A stretch of 64,000 bases of DNA from Campylobacter showae. Lineage in GTDB: Bacteria > Campylobacterota > Campylobacteria > Campylobacterales > Campylobacteraceae. The notes beneath the pieces are model-generated. The model was not told where the DNA came from, did not search any database, and was given only the letters and a program-made list of their open reading frames with translations. Shown piece after piece: positions 63,377 through 64,000 of this stretch (position 1 is the first letter of the stretch; each line of letters starts with the position of its first letter). The stretch covers positions 1,736,001 to 1,800,000 of the forward strand of contig NZ_LR535679.1 of assembly GCF_900699785.1 (NCBI RefSeq). The letters are read 5' to 3'. The position numbers were made by a program, and so were the translations under genes.

Positions 63377-63738
63377 CTTACTCCTTTGTATAAAAGTATG
63401 AAATTATAAAATGTTTAAACTAAAATATTAATTAAATATTTAAGATTATTATTATATTGTATTAAATATATAAGTATTTGTTAATAAAAGTAGATTTGAT
63501 ATAGTCAATAGTAAATATAATTTTTAAATGTAGCCTTATTGAGTTTGATTAAGTATTTATATGCAGGTATTGAGTATTGTTTTGATTATTTATACGGCTT
63601 TGGTATTGATGGTGTTGGGGTGATATATTGCGGTCAATTGAGGCGATTTGTGATAGTTTGGCGTAATTTGTTTAAACAGACTATAGAGGCAGTCAACATA
63701 CAAATCTGTGCCGTTTTAGTAAAATCTAAAACGGCTTT
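63377..63738. other. AT-rich spacer upstream of the autotransporter
   Basis: The first 150 bases are almost all A and T with many TATA-like blocks and hold the autotransporter promoter. The remainder contains a 67-codon frame (63539-63742) without ribosome site or recognisable content. A plus-strand terminator at 63710 suggests an untraced short transcript. Confidence 0.4.
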
Positions 63739-63740
63739 TT
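63710..63740 (+). terminator. Rho-independent terminator, plus strand
   Basis: GCCGTTTTAG (63710-63719) pairs perfectly with CTAAAACGGC (63726-63735), followed by TTTTT. No annotated plus-strand gene leads into it. In the other direction the hairpin directly follows the stop of the gene at 63739. Confidence 0.8.
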
Positions 63741-64000
63741 AAAAACAAAATCTCTCGTCGGTTTTGTTTTGCTTGCGTATGGCTTTAAATTTAGCCAAAT
63801 TTTCATCATCCAAAAAATAATCTTTTTCTTTTTGCGCGCGTGTTTCTAGAGCTTCGATTGCTTTTGCGAGAGCTTCTTTTCTATCTGCGTGAGGCGACGC
63901 AAACTCCGGTAAAAACATAGCTTCATAGACGTTTGCCTTGCTCCACTCGAGCGACTTTGCGGCGATATCTTGCTGCTTTTTGATGTCGCAAAACGCGTAT
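63739..64000 (-). CDS. C-terminal part of an unidentified protein, cut by window edge
   Basis: The minus-strand frame is open from the window edge to TAA at 63741-63739, giving about 87 residues. It is charged and helical (AAKSLEWSKANVYEAMFLPEF, RKEALAKAIEALETRAQKEKD) and ends KQNKTDERFCF. No family recognised. The codon use (gcg, cgc, gaa) is that of a real gene in this genome. Confidence 0.7.
   Translation of the reverse strand, partial: YAFCDIKKQQDIAAKSLEWSKANVYEAMFLPEFASPHADRKEALAKAIEALETRAQKEKDYFLDDENLAKFKAIRKQNKTDERFCF

Noticed and set aside
63539..63742. 67-codon frame upstream of the autotransporter
   Set aside because: No ribosome site, it runs through the terminator hairpin, and the composition is not protein-like.

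Overview
The window is chromosomal DNA of a Campylobacter-type epsilonproteobacterium, probably from the oral, anaerobic, higher-GC group (C. showae, rectus or curvus-like). This is inferred from several things: the frdCAB and napAGHBFLD gene orders, a tmRNA tag (ANNVNYAPAYAKAA) close to the C. jejuni tag, Campylobacter MOMP-type porins, extended -10 promoters without clear -35 boxes, and the very frequent AAATTT words. There is no rRNA, tRNA, CRISPR array, prophage or intact insertion sequence.

Layout. 1-8.6 kb: end of pepT, a DUF6882-like gene, dctA, a cyclophilin, a YebC factor, then an overlapping acetyltransferase/CopZ/CopA cluster and a TorD-like gene coupled to lgt. 8.7-12.2 kb: fumarate reductase frdCAB with its terminator. 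12.6-18.8 kb: tmRNA, an Hpt protein, panB, a Sel1 protein, ruvB and an AI-2E-family membrane protein. 18.9-22 kb: an OprD-type porin, a lipoprotein and a DfsB/ClbS-like gene. 22.6-29.3 kb: periplasmic nitrate reductase operon napAGHBFLD. 29.3-34.7 kb: two small genes, a candidate small RNA, two paralogous MOMP-type porins with a c-type cytochrome between them, and a Dps ferritin. 35.3-37.4 kb: pgi and galU.

37.7-48.2 kb is the most coherent accessory system. It is one apparent minus-strand operon: exbB, exbD, a TonB-dependent receptor, a FecCD-type permease, an ATPase, a binding protein, tonB, a HutW/ChuW-type radical SAM enzyme and a flavodoxin. A second receptor has its own promoter upstream, and a stand-alone DUF2470-like gene follows. 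Together they read as haem import plus oxygen-independent haem opening to release iron. Fur-like palindromes precede exbB and the second receptor.

48.8-60 kb: a YojI-like ABC exporter, an IMPACT protein, an msrAB fusion, a YbiT-type ABC-F ATPase, two overlapping diguanylate cyclases, a SplB-like radical SAM protein and an alpha/beta hydrolase. Two related non-coding units follow the yigZ and msrAB genes, bracketing msrAB. Each has a long hairpin whose stems differ by compensatory changes, followed by a segment bounded by inverted copies of a 26-base box. I know of no name for this family. 60.1-63.4 kb encodes a subtilisin-type autotransporter, and the window ends inside an unidentified minus-strand gene.

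The energy genes fit an anaerobe respiring fumarate and nitrate. The haem operon, porins, autotransporter and methionine sulfoxide reductase fit a host-associated, probably mucosal, life.
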